Positions 25,001-37,000 of a stretch of DNA of 64,000 nt are shown one piece after another. This stretch comes from Owenia fusiformis. Lineage: Eukaryota; Annelida; Polychaeta; Sabellida; Oweniidae. The stretch covers positions 193,341 to 257,340 of the forward strand of contig CAIIXF020000008.1 in NCBI GenBank assembly GCA_903813345.2, in the 5' to 3' direction. Numbering within the stretch: position 1 is the stretch's first letter; each line of letters opens with the position of its first letter. The notes under the pieces were generated by a model. The model was not told the origin of the DNA. It saw only the letters and a list, made by a program, of their open reading frames with translations, and searched no databases. Both the position numbers and the translations under genes were made by a program.

Positions 25001-28000
25001 TTCCTAGGCATGACGGGCTACTACCGAAGATTCGTGGATGACTATGCAACAAAATCATATCCACTTACAGAACTCACAAAAAGACAAATACCGAAGAATA
25101 TACCATGGGATGATAAGGCTGAACAGTCTTACCATTTGTTGAAGAAGGAATTATGTGAGTACCCAGTGTTGAGATGTCCAGTATTTGAACTACCATTCCT
25201 ACTACAAACTGATGCATCCGATTATGGGATAAGTGGCATTCTTTCCCAAGTATTTGGTGATGGTGAGCATCCAGTGATGTATTTAAGTAGAAAAATGATG
25301 CCCAGAGAGATGAACTACTCAGTGATAGAAAAGGAGTGTCTAGCCATGAAATGGGCAATAGAGCAGTTGAACTACTACTTACTAGGCAGAGAGTTTGTTG
25401 TAATGACAGACCACAACCCACTTGTATGGCTTAAGACCATGAAGAATACAAATCCTAGACTTATGAGATGGGCACTAGGATTGCAACAATATAGATTCAA
25501 AATAATACACAGACCCGGAAGTGCAAATAAGAATGCAGATGCATTATCAAGGCTATGAATGACTAAAATAAAACAATAAAAAGTGACAAGTGAATATCAT
25601 AACAATAACTTAAAGAGTCAGAATTGAAAGTGACGTGTAAATAAGTAATTAAATGATTTTAACTTTTAAAGGAAAAATCATCCTTCTTACGTCATGTATA
25701 GTTTGGAAAGGAGAATTTATCCTTAAAGATGAGACACACAGTTTTAATATGTGACTATTTTTATAAAGAAAAAAAACAAAGAGTAAAAACAGTCAAAAGA
25801 AAGGGGGAAGATGTGATGAACAAGTGATGTACATAAGTTAGCATTTGTATAACATATAGATGGCGAACAATTATTTGAGAAATATTTCAATAGAGCCAAT
25901 AATAAGCCAATAATTACCTATGAGAAGAAAAGAGGCAGTTCACATTTTGAGAAGCCAGGGAAAAGACTGAAAAACACACTGAGCTATAATGTAATACTAT
26001 AAGGAGTCGTGCGTAGGAGATCTTCAAAGGGGCCCCTCGTACAGAGTAATCGGCATCGACTAAGGTACGGTAGCGAGAACAAGTTTACATAATCCAATGT
26101 TCCAAAAAGCCAAATTACTCTTCTTTGCAGTGGAATATCATTCATTCACAGGAAGTCATCTCTGGCCGAATAATCATTATTTTTGCAAAGTGGGGCAAAA
26201 TTCAGCTCGGACCCAAGTTTAAAACATTGCGAAAGTCAGTACAAGGGGCATAGGGGTTATTCATTGGAAGAAGGTGTGACAGGTATGGCATAGACAGTTA
26301 AGTGTTCATACTCATACTCTTGCAATAATACATCCTATACCCCTCCAAACAGTGAATGAATGACATATCATTGCAAAGAGGAGAGACATGGCTTTGTGAT
26401 TTTACAAGATAACTACTTGTTGCGTTTTTTTTATATGCCCTGTATAATAATAAAATTTCACATGATGTTTTGTTGACTGGTTGTGCCTGAAAGTTCGAAT
26501 CCCAGTTCACATTTTATTTTTTCTAAAAATTTAACGGTTCTTCAAGAACTGTTGTTTTCAAGATTATGTGCATGCTAACCATCAAGTGGGTAAGAACTGC
26601 AATTACTGCAGGCCAGGGTTAACCACTTGACAGCTTCAAAACATAATGTCTTTAATTTCTTTAATAATTTGCAATCTATTATTTATTATATCATATATAT
26701 TATATTGTTGTTTGAAATGTTGGTAGTATACTTACAACATCTATTTTTTGTGTTTTTCACCCTGACCCCCAGGGGCTGTATATGGGTAGGTCCGGAAAAC
26801 TAGAATTTTCATTAATTTTGAGATCTTTCTGATTCTGAGAAGTATAGCTTTATTATACTCAAATGAAAGGCAATTTAAAGTAGATTGCAAATGTTTTATA
26901 GTTTTTCTGATTTGGTCCTCGTAAGATTTAAAATGGCTGTCTAATGTGGGATTTCGCAACAATTTTCTGATCTCTCCAAAGTATGACTTTACTATTCTAA
27001 AACTGAAGGTATTTTAGAGTAGATCACAATTATAGTATTGTTTTTCTGATTCCTGCCTCAGAGCAGGAGCAGGAATTCGCTATTATATAAACATGAATAC
27101 ATCTTATATTGACTCTTTGATGTCATCATAATGCTATACTGTAGAAGTGGAAACTTTAGCGAAACAAAACTTTAGCGAGATGGTCCCTAAAACTTTATTG
27201 CCGAATTAAACTTTCCCGGACCAGCAACCAAGAAAATGGAAAATTACTTGGGCGAGCTTATAAGCTTATTATTAGGTTATCATGAAGCATTTATACACCA
27301 ACATGTTTGGCTGCATTTTTGTAAACCCCGAGTTGTAAGCATGTAAATCACAGTTATTAGCTCTATATCACAGTTATTAGCCCTATAATCAAACTTGCCT
27401 TTCGAGAAATGGCGTGTCACCATCAAAGGTAAGTCGTTTATGTTTGTGTGTAATCCCCAATCAATGTGCTCAAACCGTACAGTAGGTGTTAATACCCGAC
27501 AAACAATCAAATAAGTAACAAACTTGGCTAATTCACTATCAAACTTGATTCTATTTATTGTACTATTGTAGGTGGATGTTGACTTGTGTTTATGTTCTGT
27601 TCAGTGTCTTATGTTTTGTTAAGGAATAAATACTAGTAGATCTATATTCTTACACGGGATACTAGAGTATCCGCGTATATTGAGTATGACCGGTTCTGAG
27701 CTTACGAGTGTGACCGTATTTCTGTTCCTATAAACAGACGAGGTGAGTACTTGCTTTTTATGAACACTTTTGAACGTTTTCTTTTTATCCTACTTGGTCA
27801 ATGAATGATACTTGGTACATACTTATAATGCCAGGCATATCACAAGGGGCCTTAATCAAGAGAAAACATATTAATATTAGATTGAAGCCGTAAAATCCTA
27901 GTTTCCAGCATCTTTGATCAGTTTTTGTGTAACACAACGCAACTCCGAAGAGGATGACACATCTTATGTATAATATATAGCTAGATCTACGAATTAGTCA

Positions 28001-31000
28001 TGAATATTTTTAATAATTTAGCCTGCTCTGTCCAAATATGATACATCTTTGAATTTTTGAGAATACGAATGTCACTGGTGATCCATTATTGGAGAATACG
28101 GTTGTGAAACAATCAGTGGGCCGTGTTACACTCGTTTCCATGACATTTCACAAGCGTATCCTCTGGGAAAAGATAAATCCTTCTCTTGCTCACTCTACGG
28201 GGGATCATATAAACTGAGATTTGGAGATCTTGTTCAGGTTAGCCATAAAAAGGTTTGGGATTTGTTTTTTTCTACTGTGATATTAATGATTTGGCTCTAA
28301 GGCGAGAAATCTGTACTTTCTGATTGATATTCCATTATGAACAGTTACATTGCTAAAATAGCTCATGTTTAACATTTTTTTGTTACATTACTATTAAATA
28401 CAGCATAAACTATATTCAACAAACACAATTTCAAAAAGGATAATATAGAAGTTAACCTTTATTTTCCATTTTTAAGCAGCTGTGCCTCTCACGACTTTCC
28501 AAAACAGGTCATATTCGTAGCTTAAGAACCGGTCATACTCAATATACGCGGATACTCTAGTAACCAGTGTTCTTATAAAATAATCGTGTCATTCATGTGA
28601 GTGATAAGTTGTCACGTGACAGTAGATATCCAATCAAATAACAGATTTTGTGATCGAAAAATCGAAAAATTATTTCTGTAATGTTTTCATCATTTAGGGC
28701 AACCAAACATGATTGCAAAACAAAATAGGTATTAATTATGATTGTAAATCGATGAGGAAACACTGAGGTATGTATTATTTATTTATTCGAAACGAATTTC
28801 AGCATCTGGATGTCGATCTGTATTCTTCACGCTATTATCGCCCACCGATATTTTTCATATTTTTCTACGAATTTTTATTTTGGCGTCTCTCCTTCAACGC
28901 TAAATTTCGCCAAAGTTTCCACGTCGTTAAAGTTTCCACTTCTACAGTATTAGTCATTACTTGGAGATCTCTTCAGTATTGTATTGTCTTTATAATTTGT
29001 GCCTTTGAAACTCCTAAATGGAATATCTACCAATTTAATCAAAGGTAAAGTAGATGGTAAATATTACATTGTGACAATACAGATTCATGAATGTATATAG
29101 TGTTTCTTGGGATTTGCTACTCTGTGGAGTTGCTCATTTCTAGTTCATCTGTTGGAAGGGGGTATACATGATCTTTCTTGATGCAGGGCTGAGACCCAGT
29201 AAAAGTGAAATACAACAAAAAAGTGATGTTGTAATAGGTTTTTTATTTTGGGTAAATTTAATCTAAAACATACATAGATACATAGTCCATAGATTCATCT
29301 TTGCGTACTTGTAAACATGCCTGTAAATCTTCTTGAAATGAAAGAATGTACAGTAAAACCTGCCCGATGGAATACCTCTCTGTAGGGAAAACCTATGAAC
29401 AAGGAATGCTTTTCAAAAGAACCAAATATTTTTCCATTGACTTACATGTTAATGGACCCTCTCTGTAGGGAAAACCTGTAAACAGGGAACAAGGAACACT
29501 ATTTTGGGGCAAATTATGAAAATTCACCTGTGAACAAGGAATATTGGTGACACTGTATATTCCATTGTTCTTCAGAGGTGTGGAAGTCTCTGATTCTAAA
29601 AAGCTTGGATTAATATGAATGAGATTAAGATAAGCCAATTGGTCACAGGATGTAGCATCTCACCCATTGTTAATTACCCTGAACAAGGAAACTTTCCTCC
29701 AGTCCCAAGAGCATTCCCTGTTCGCAGGTTTTACTGTACATGGTGTTTCATAATGACTGGCTAGATTACATGGTTCCAGAGTCTGAATATCATTATGTTT
29801 TTGGTCTAAATATTGCTATTAAAGTTAAAAACTGTTTAGCTGAATCAGAAATTTTGGAGTCGAATTAGTATTCTCTCAAATAAGTGCACAGTGCAGCTCC
29901 CAAATTCTCCTGGAGGAGATGTCTCAAATTACAAAATACCCGGGATTTTTAAAAGATAATATATGGGCGATGATAGGTATTTCATATCTCTGACAAGATA
30001 ACATAATGTCATACCTCGGTGGTTTCCTCGTTGGTTTCCTGCATTTACACTCCTGAATGTGATTTTGTGGGTTACTGTAGAAGTGGAAACTTTAACGACG
30101 TGGAAACTTTGGCGAAATTTAGCGTTTAAGGAGAGACGCCAAAACAAAAATTTGTAGAAAGATATGAAAAAATATCGGTGGGCGATAATACCGTGAAGAA
30201 TACAGATCGACATCCAGATGCTGAATTTCATTTCGAATACATAAATAATACATACATCAGTGCTTCCTCATCGATTTACAATCATAATTAATACCTATTT
30301 TGTTTTGCAATCATGTTTTGTTGCCCTAAATGATGAAAACAATACAGAAATAATTTTTCGATTTTTCGATCACAAAATCTGTTATTTGATTGGATATCTA
30401 CTGTCACGTGACAACTTATCACTAACATGAATGATACGATTATTTTATGAGAATATACCAGTATTTATTCCTAATAATAATAATAAATAGAATAAAGTTT
30501 GATAGTGAATTAGCCGAGTTTGTTACTTATTTGATTGTTTGTCGGGTATTAACACCTACTGTACGGTTTGAGCACATTGATTGGGGATTACACACAAACA
30601 TAAACGACTTATCTTTGATGGTGACATGCCATTCCTCGAAAGGCAAGTTTAATTATAGGGCTAATAGCGGTGATATTGAGCTAATAACTGTGATATACAT
30701 ATTTACAACTCTGGGTTTACAAAAATGTAACCAATCGTGTTGGTGAATAAATGCTTCATGATAACCTAATAATAAGCTTATAAGCTCGCCTAAGGAATTT
30801 TCCATTTTCTTGATTGCTGGTCCGGGAAAGTTTAATTCGGCAATAGAGTTTTAGGGACCATCTCGCTTAAGTTTTATTTCGCTAAAGTTTCCACTTCTAC
30901 AGTAATCAACATATATGTGTCAATATAAATGAAAACATTCACTCCAATCCTTCTGAGCAGGCGATTGACGGCAATTCCCGAGTGTACCATTAGTATCCTT

Positions 31001-34000
31001 ACATCACCCTATATCCTAAGTTGGCACTCAGCTACAATTTTGATAATATTTTATGAAAGAGCATTGCCAACACTATATAAAAGCATATCCATTTCATCCA
31101 CCTATCTCAGGATGGCGTTTTACTAGACTGAATGCATAAGCACTCTGTTCTCCAAAACCTAGACTGAAATGCATAAGCACTCTGTTCTCCAAAACCTTGA
31201 CTGAAATGCATAAGCACTCTGTTCTACAAAACCTTGACTGAAATGCACAAGCACTCTGTTCTCCAAAACCTTGACTGAATGCATAAGCACTCTGTTCTCC
31301 AAAACCTTGACTGAATGCATAAGCACTCTGTTCTATAAAACCTTGACTGAAATGCATAAGCACTCTGTTCTACAAAACCTAGACTGAAATGCATAAGAAC
31401 TCTGTTTTCCAAAACCCTGACTGAATGCATAAGCACTCTGTTCTCCAAAACCTTGACTGAAATGCATAAGCACTCTGTTCGACAAAACCTTGACTGAATG
31501 CATAAGCACTCTGTTCGATCTACAAAACCTTGACTGAATGCATAAGCACTCTGTTCTCCAAAACCTTGACTGAAATGCACCAGCACTCTGTTCTCCAAAA
31601 CCTTGACTGAATGCATAAGCATTCTGTTCTCCAAAACCTTGACTGAAATGCACAAACACTCTGTTCTACAAAACCTTGACTGAAATGCATAAGTTAATGG
31701 TTCTCCAAAACCTTGACTGAAATGCATAAGCACTCTGTTTTACAAAACCTTGACTGAATGCATAAGTAATCTGTTCTCCAAAACCTTGACTGAAATGAGC
31801 AAGCACTCTGTTCTCCAAAACCTTGACTGAAATGAACAAGCACTCTGTTTTACAAAACCTTGACTGAAATGCATAAGCACTCTGTTCTACAAAACCTTGA
31901 CTGAAATGCACAAGCACTCTTTTCTATAAAACCTTGACTGAAATGCACAAGCACTCTGTTCTCCAAAACCTTGACTGAATGCATAAGCTTTCTGTTCTCC
32001 AAAACCTTGACTGAATCCATAAGCACTCTGTTCTCCAAAACCTTGACTGAATGCATAAGCTTTCTGTTTTCCAAAACCTTGACTGAATGCATAAGCACTC
32101 TGTTCTCCAAAACCTTGACTGAATGCATAAGCACTCTGTTCTACAAAACCTTGACTGAAATGCATAAGCACTCTGTTCTCCAAAACCTTGACTGGAATGC
32201 ATAAGCTTTCTGTTCTCCAAAACCTTGACTGAAATGCATAAGCACTCTGTTCTCCAAAACCTTGACTGGAATGCATAAGCTTTCTGTTCTCCAAAACCTT
32301 GACTGAAATGCATAAGCACTCTGTTTTACAAAATCTTGACTGAATGCATAAGTAATCTGTTCTACAAAACCTTGACTGAATGCATAAGCTTTCTGTTCTC
32401 CAAAACATTGACTGAATGCATAAGCACTCTGTTCCCCAAAACCTTGACTGAATGCATAAGTAATCTGTTCTCCAAAACCTTGACTAAAATGCATAAGAAC
32501 TCTGTTCCCCAAAACCTTGACTGAATGCATAAGTTATCTGTTCTCCAAAACCTTGACTGAAATGCATAAGAACTCTGTTTTCCAAAACCTTGACTGAAAT
32601 GCATAAGCATTCTGTTCTCCAAAACCTTGACTGAATGCATAAGCACTCTGTTCTCCAAAACCTTGACTGAATGCATAAGCACTCTGTTCTACAAAACCTT
32701 GACTGAAATGCATAAGCATTCTGTTCTCCAAAACCATGACTGAATGCATAAGCACTCTGTTCGATCTACAAAACCTTGACTGAAATGCATAAGCACTCTT
32801 TCCTCCAAAACTTTGACTGTCTTATTAGTACAACACCTTTCGGGGCTCTAGTTAGTTATAAAACTCTTTAGCCGAATCAGAATTGGTGGTTGATGGATGA
32901 TGCATGGTCATTATGATGCACCCTGTATAAATTAGGGTCAGAATAACCAATAGAGAGAGCTGACTTCAAAATCTGTAGAATTGGTCTGATTGGAATCCAT
33001 AAATTGTCAATTAGTCTGCAGGATTACAATATTATAATTGTCATGATGTTGTCTGCTTCTACTTAATTTTAGCTGGTTTGAGAACACCATATATATCAGT
33101 CTGCAAGTTGAAATCTTTGAATTTGCCACTAGCCTTATCATTGATTTTTAAGATAGTGATAACTTTTTTACAGAAAAAGCTTGCTGCTCTTGGAACGTTC
33201 CTGAAACTTTATAGCTACACCAGCACCATCTATCATCAGGGTGGTAGGGTACAAGAGGAAGAATGTGAGGTTACAATGAATTGTAGGTGAGCTCATAAAA
33301 AATCTTGTTTTGTCTGCTTCCTTATTTGCTGTTTGTTTGTATACATCTTTTAGATAAAGGCTTAAAGGTATAGTCTGTCTTGAAAAATTAACATGTTAAC
33401 TATAAAACCAAGGTAATGATATTTTCTAACGATTGAGCGTAGCGAATAAGTTTGAAAATTATTTAATACTGTGGTACTTCACACAATTTTGATACTAGGT
33501 ATGGGGTGTTCTATAGTTTGTTACGGGGGTGTATATTTGAGTATTTTCTCTTCTATTTAAGTGACGATAAACGGTGGTATTGATTGAATGAGTTGTGAGT
33601 GATTTATGTTTGGAAACAGGTTTAGATATTCCCTTAGCAAAACCGCATGCATGCAAAGTCCATGCAAAGTGTATGCGATTTTTCCATGCAATACCCATGC
33701 AAAACACATGCAGCAGAATTTTAACTCATTTAAAAAAACCATGCAACATCCATTCAAATCCATGCAAAGTCCATGCAACATCAATTCAAATCCATGCAAA
33801 GTCCATGCGACATCCATTCAAATCCATGCAAAGCACGTTAATCCACATGCAAAGTCCATGCAGGCTGCGAGAAATATTGTTAATAAGTTCCATGCAATGT
33901 CCATGCAAAATTGCATGCATCTGCATGGATTTATATGAAAACCATGCAATCCACATGCAATATTGCATGGACTCGCATGATCCATGCAACATCCATTCAA

Positions 34001-37000
34001 ATCCATGCAAAGTCCATGCAAAATCCATTCAAATCCATGCAAAGTCCATGCGGTATCCATTCAAATCCATGCAAAGCACGTTAATCCACATGCAAAATTG
34101 AATGCATCTGCATGGGTTTTAACGAAAACCATGCAATCCACATGCAATTTTGCATGGACTTGTATGGTTCATGCTACATCCATGCATCTGCTGTTCTGCC
34201 CGTAATATACAATTCGTATACTATCTAGTATCAACTTTACTGACAATGTCAATCAATCAAGGGGCACCTGTTTTAGATTGTGAGAGTTAATAATAGTACT
34301 GCTTCCTCTGCTGCACATTAGGTCAAGGATGCCATGTGATCAGAAGTCTTCTAGATGCAACATTTATAATAAGGCATTTAAGCTGACAAATGTCACCACC
34401 AATTTCATATGCAAATGAGCTAATTTACACTTTAATTTACACTCAGTTTACACCTTAGTATACACCCACTTTACACTTAAGTTTACATCTACTTTACATC
34501 CAGTTCGCACTTAGCTTTCACTTAAGTTTACACTCAGTTTACACTTACTTTACACCCAGTAAATAGGTGACCAATTCCACATGCAAATGAGCTAATTTAC
34601 ACCTAAGTTTACACTCAGTTTACACTTTAGTATACATCCAATTTACATCAAGAGCACATTCTGATTGGTCAGATTTTAAACTTAATTTACAGTTAGTTCA
34701 CATAGTTCACCTAATCCTTAATTGGCAAAATGCTAACTGCTTATCGCAGGGGGAGAGAATGCAAAGATATTCTGAATTTTGAAGCACTGTGATCAGAGAA
34801 TAATATTAATGAAGATACAGGGGGTCCAAAGCATAACGAATTGCAAAAAATTACAAAAACAAAAATCCCATGTTAAATCGCCATGGGGGTTTTCCTGGAA
34901 TTTTCTGTCTAAGCGCTTTAAAAAGTATTTGTAGGAGTTATGCTATAGTACAAATATCACAGAATGATCAGCATTAAAAATCTATACAAGTAGTTCTGCT
35001 CAGATTTTAAATTGAAGTTTTAAACAAAAAATGCTAAAATAATTCTGTCTTGTAAAAAGTTCAAATCCGTCATCTTGAATTATGATGTCACAATGACACT
35101 CTTTTGCATATTCAAGAAAAAAACCATAAAATATGGGTCTATATAATTTATTGGGCCAGCTTCCTTCTCTTGCTTCTAGATTCTTTTACAAATAACTTTT
35201 TTATTTTCTTCATTTTTCCAAAAAGTTTCCAGTCTCCAAGGAGTTAATGAATGTATATGTCCTATATGTAAAACCTATACAAATAAACTGACCCATATTG
35301 AATTACAGCCCAGGATATAATGCCATCATGATTCAGATTAGAATGAATTCTAGGTGAAAAGATCAAAACAAACAGGCAAAGCACAAAAGGTAGAAAGATT
35401 CAATGGATATATTGAAAAGAAATTTAAAGCTTAAGAAAATGGATAACTAAATGAACAATGATGATGAAACTGGAACAAATGCACAACTAATACCTAATGG
35501 TAAAGTTGACATCAAAATCAAATAAAGTAAAACTGCATCAGGGCCGATGTTATAGGATTTTGTGAAGACTTACCAAAACCAAAATGGCTAAGCCAGCTTT
35601 GATTGAAAGAGAGGCTGCATGAGCCTCGTTTTGGAATTAGGATTCAGTCTGATTCAAATTGCATGGTTCTTGCATGGATTTCAGTAGTCCATGCGCATAT
35701 ATGCAAAATTGCATGGTACTTGCATGGATTTTAGTTTTCTATAATAAAACAGTTGCATGGACTTTGCATGGTAGTTGCATGCTGCATGTGAATTGCATGG
35801 TGATTGCATGGAAATATATTTTGGGGAATTTTTAAAGTTTCATTCGCATGGACTTTGCATGGGCATTGCATGGATAAGTGCATGGGTTTTCTGTTCAGCC
35901 TTCTCTTTCCAAGCGAATTGCATGGACTCGCATGGATTTTTTCTGATTGCATGGACTTTGCATGTGCTTTGCATGGAAAAAATCCATGCGCTTTTGCTAA
36001 GGGTTCAAGTCATTCGGCTTTGTGACGCTACACTAGCAAGCAGCATTCACTAAATTTACCAAACACGGTTGATTGTTTTATAGTATATTTTAAACGTAAT
36101 TTTATTTCGATATTAATGTTATAAGAAGTTATGTGGTTAGAATTCTTAAATCCTACAAACGCCTTGGGGGTAGGTGGACCTCCTTGTGTATAAAAAAATA
36201 AATATACAAGGTACCTTTGGCACTTTGCAAAAGGGGTCGCCGCGAGGTTGGCATTAACCTTCTGCACTCTGACTTATTTCAGCAAATATATCCCACGCAT
36301 CTGACTTATTTTTCAAAAATGATATGCCTGGACTAAATAATTAATATCTCAATAACTACAGAATGAATCTGGATAAAATTTTCACAAAGGGAAGATACAC
36401 TAGCCTGGCTCATGAGAAAAATGTTCTCATGAATTTTTTTCGTACATAAACACGACTGGGCATAAATATACCATGAATACTCCTCCGGAATCCGCCGTTT
36501 CGCCCCTTAGGAGATTCAACGTCTGGTCAGAATCCAAAACTGAATTTGCAGCGATCGAATGTTCTTCTTTTCAGTTCAGAAAATATTCTAGTTTCTATTT
36601 TCGATGACCATTATCGGCTTCCAAGAGCCTAAAGAGCTCGAATTCGCAATCCATTTCCTCCACATTTTCGTTGTGATCGTATTTGGCCATCATTTTGTAC
36701 GATTTGTTCACTAAAAACGACTTAAACACTGTTTAAATTGTTGAATTGAGAAATATTTTTCGAAACATCGCCATTTCTAGGTCAACAGGAAGTCACCTAC
36801 TAAGGACTGAATAAATCGGGCAATCTAATTGGATCATAAGAACGGCGGGAAAAAGTAAAGTTTTCAAAAGTTATATTTGTGTCGTCCGGATCCGCCGGTG
36901 GATTCTGGCGGTAATTTTGAATGGGCGGACGCGGTCGCTGGTGGTCTGCTAAAGGTTAAAGAATTCAATATAATATTAGCCTACGGGGCATAAGTACTGT

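Larger units (their letters stand above)
19706..26089 (+). mobile_element. Intact Gmr1-like Ty3/gypsy LTR retrotransposon
   Basis: 6384 bp with 278-bp LTRs that look identical by eye. LTRs begin TGTGATG and end TTACA. The perfect 5-bp duplication TAATC lies at 19701-19705 and 26090-26094. A primer binding site, a polypurine tract and a single 1455-codon gag-pol ORF are all present. The integrase lies before the reverse transcriptase, the hallmark of Gmr1-like elements. Identical LTRs imply recent insertion. It is in the sense orientation in LYST intron 1. Confidence 0.96.
18972..26442. mobile_element. mariner-type MITE split by two insertions
   Basis: The outer ends CAGTACGTATCAAAAAAAAC and the inverted counterpart ending GCCCTG at 26442 are both bordered by TA. 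The TIR is imperfect, with CAAAAAAAACGCAAC-like cores and a shared AAGCCATGT segment. Removing the hAT MITE (19201-19639) and the LTR element (19706-26089) with their target duplications leaves about 635 bp of non-coding host element. The segments 19095-19200 and 26135-26245 are additionally direct repeats of each other. Confidence 0.75.

Noticed and set aside
26470-26520. tRNA or tRNA-derived SINE from a GTTCGAATCC B-box
   Set aside because: No A box at the right distance, no acceptor stem and no clear SINE ends.
31094-32755. Multiple overlapping open frames of 60-170 aa on both strands
   Set aside because: All are translations of the 36/37-bp minisatellite in different frames.
33557-34205. 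Open frames up to 168 aa rich in Met, His and Cys
   Set aside because: They are translations of CATGCAAAGTCC arrays on either strand.
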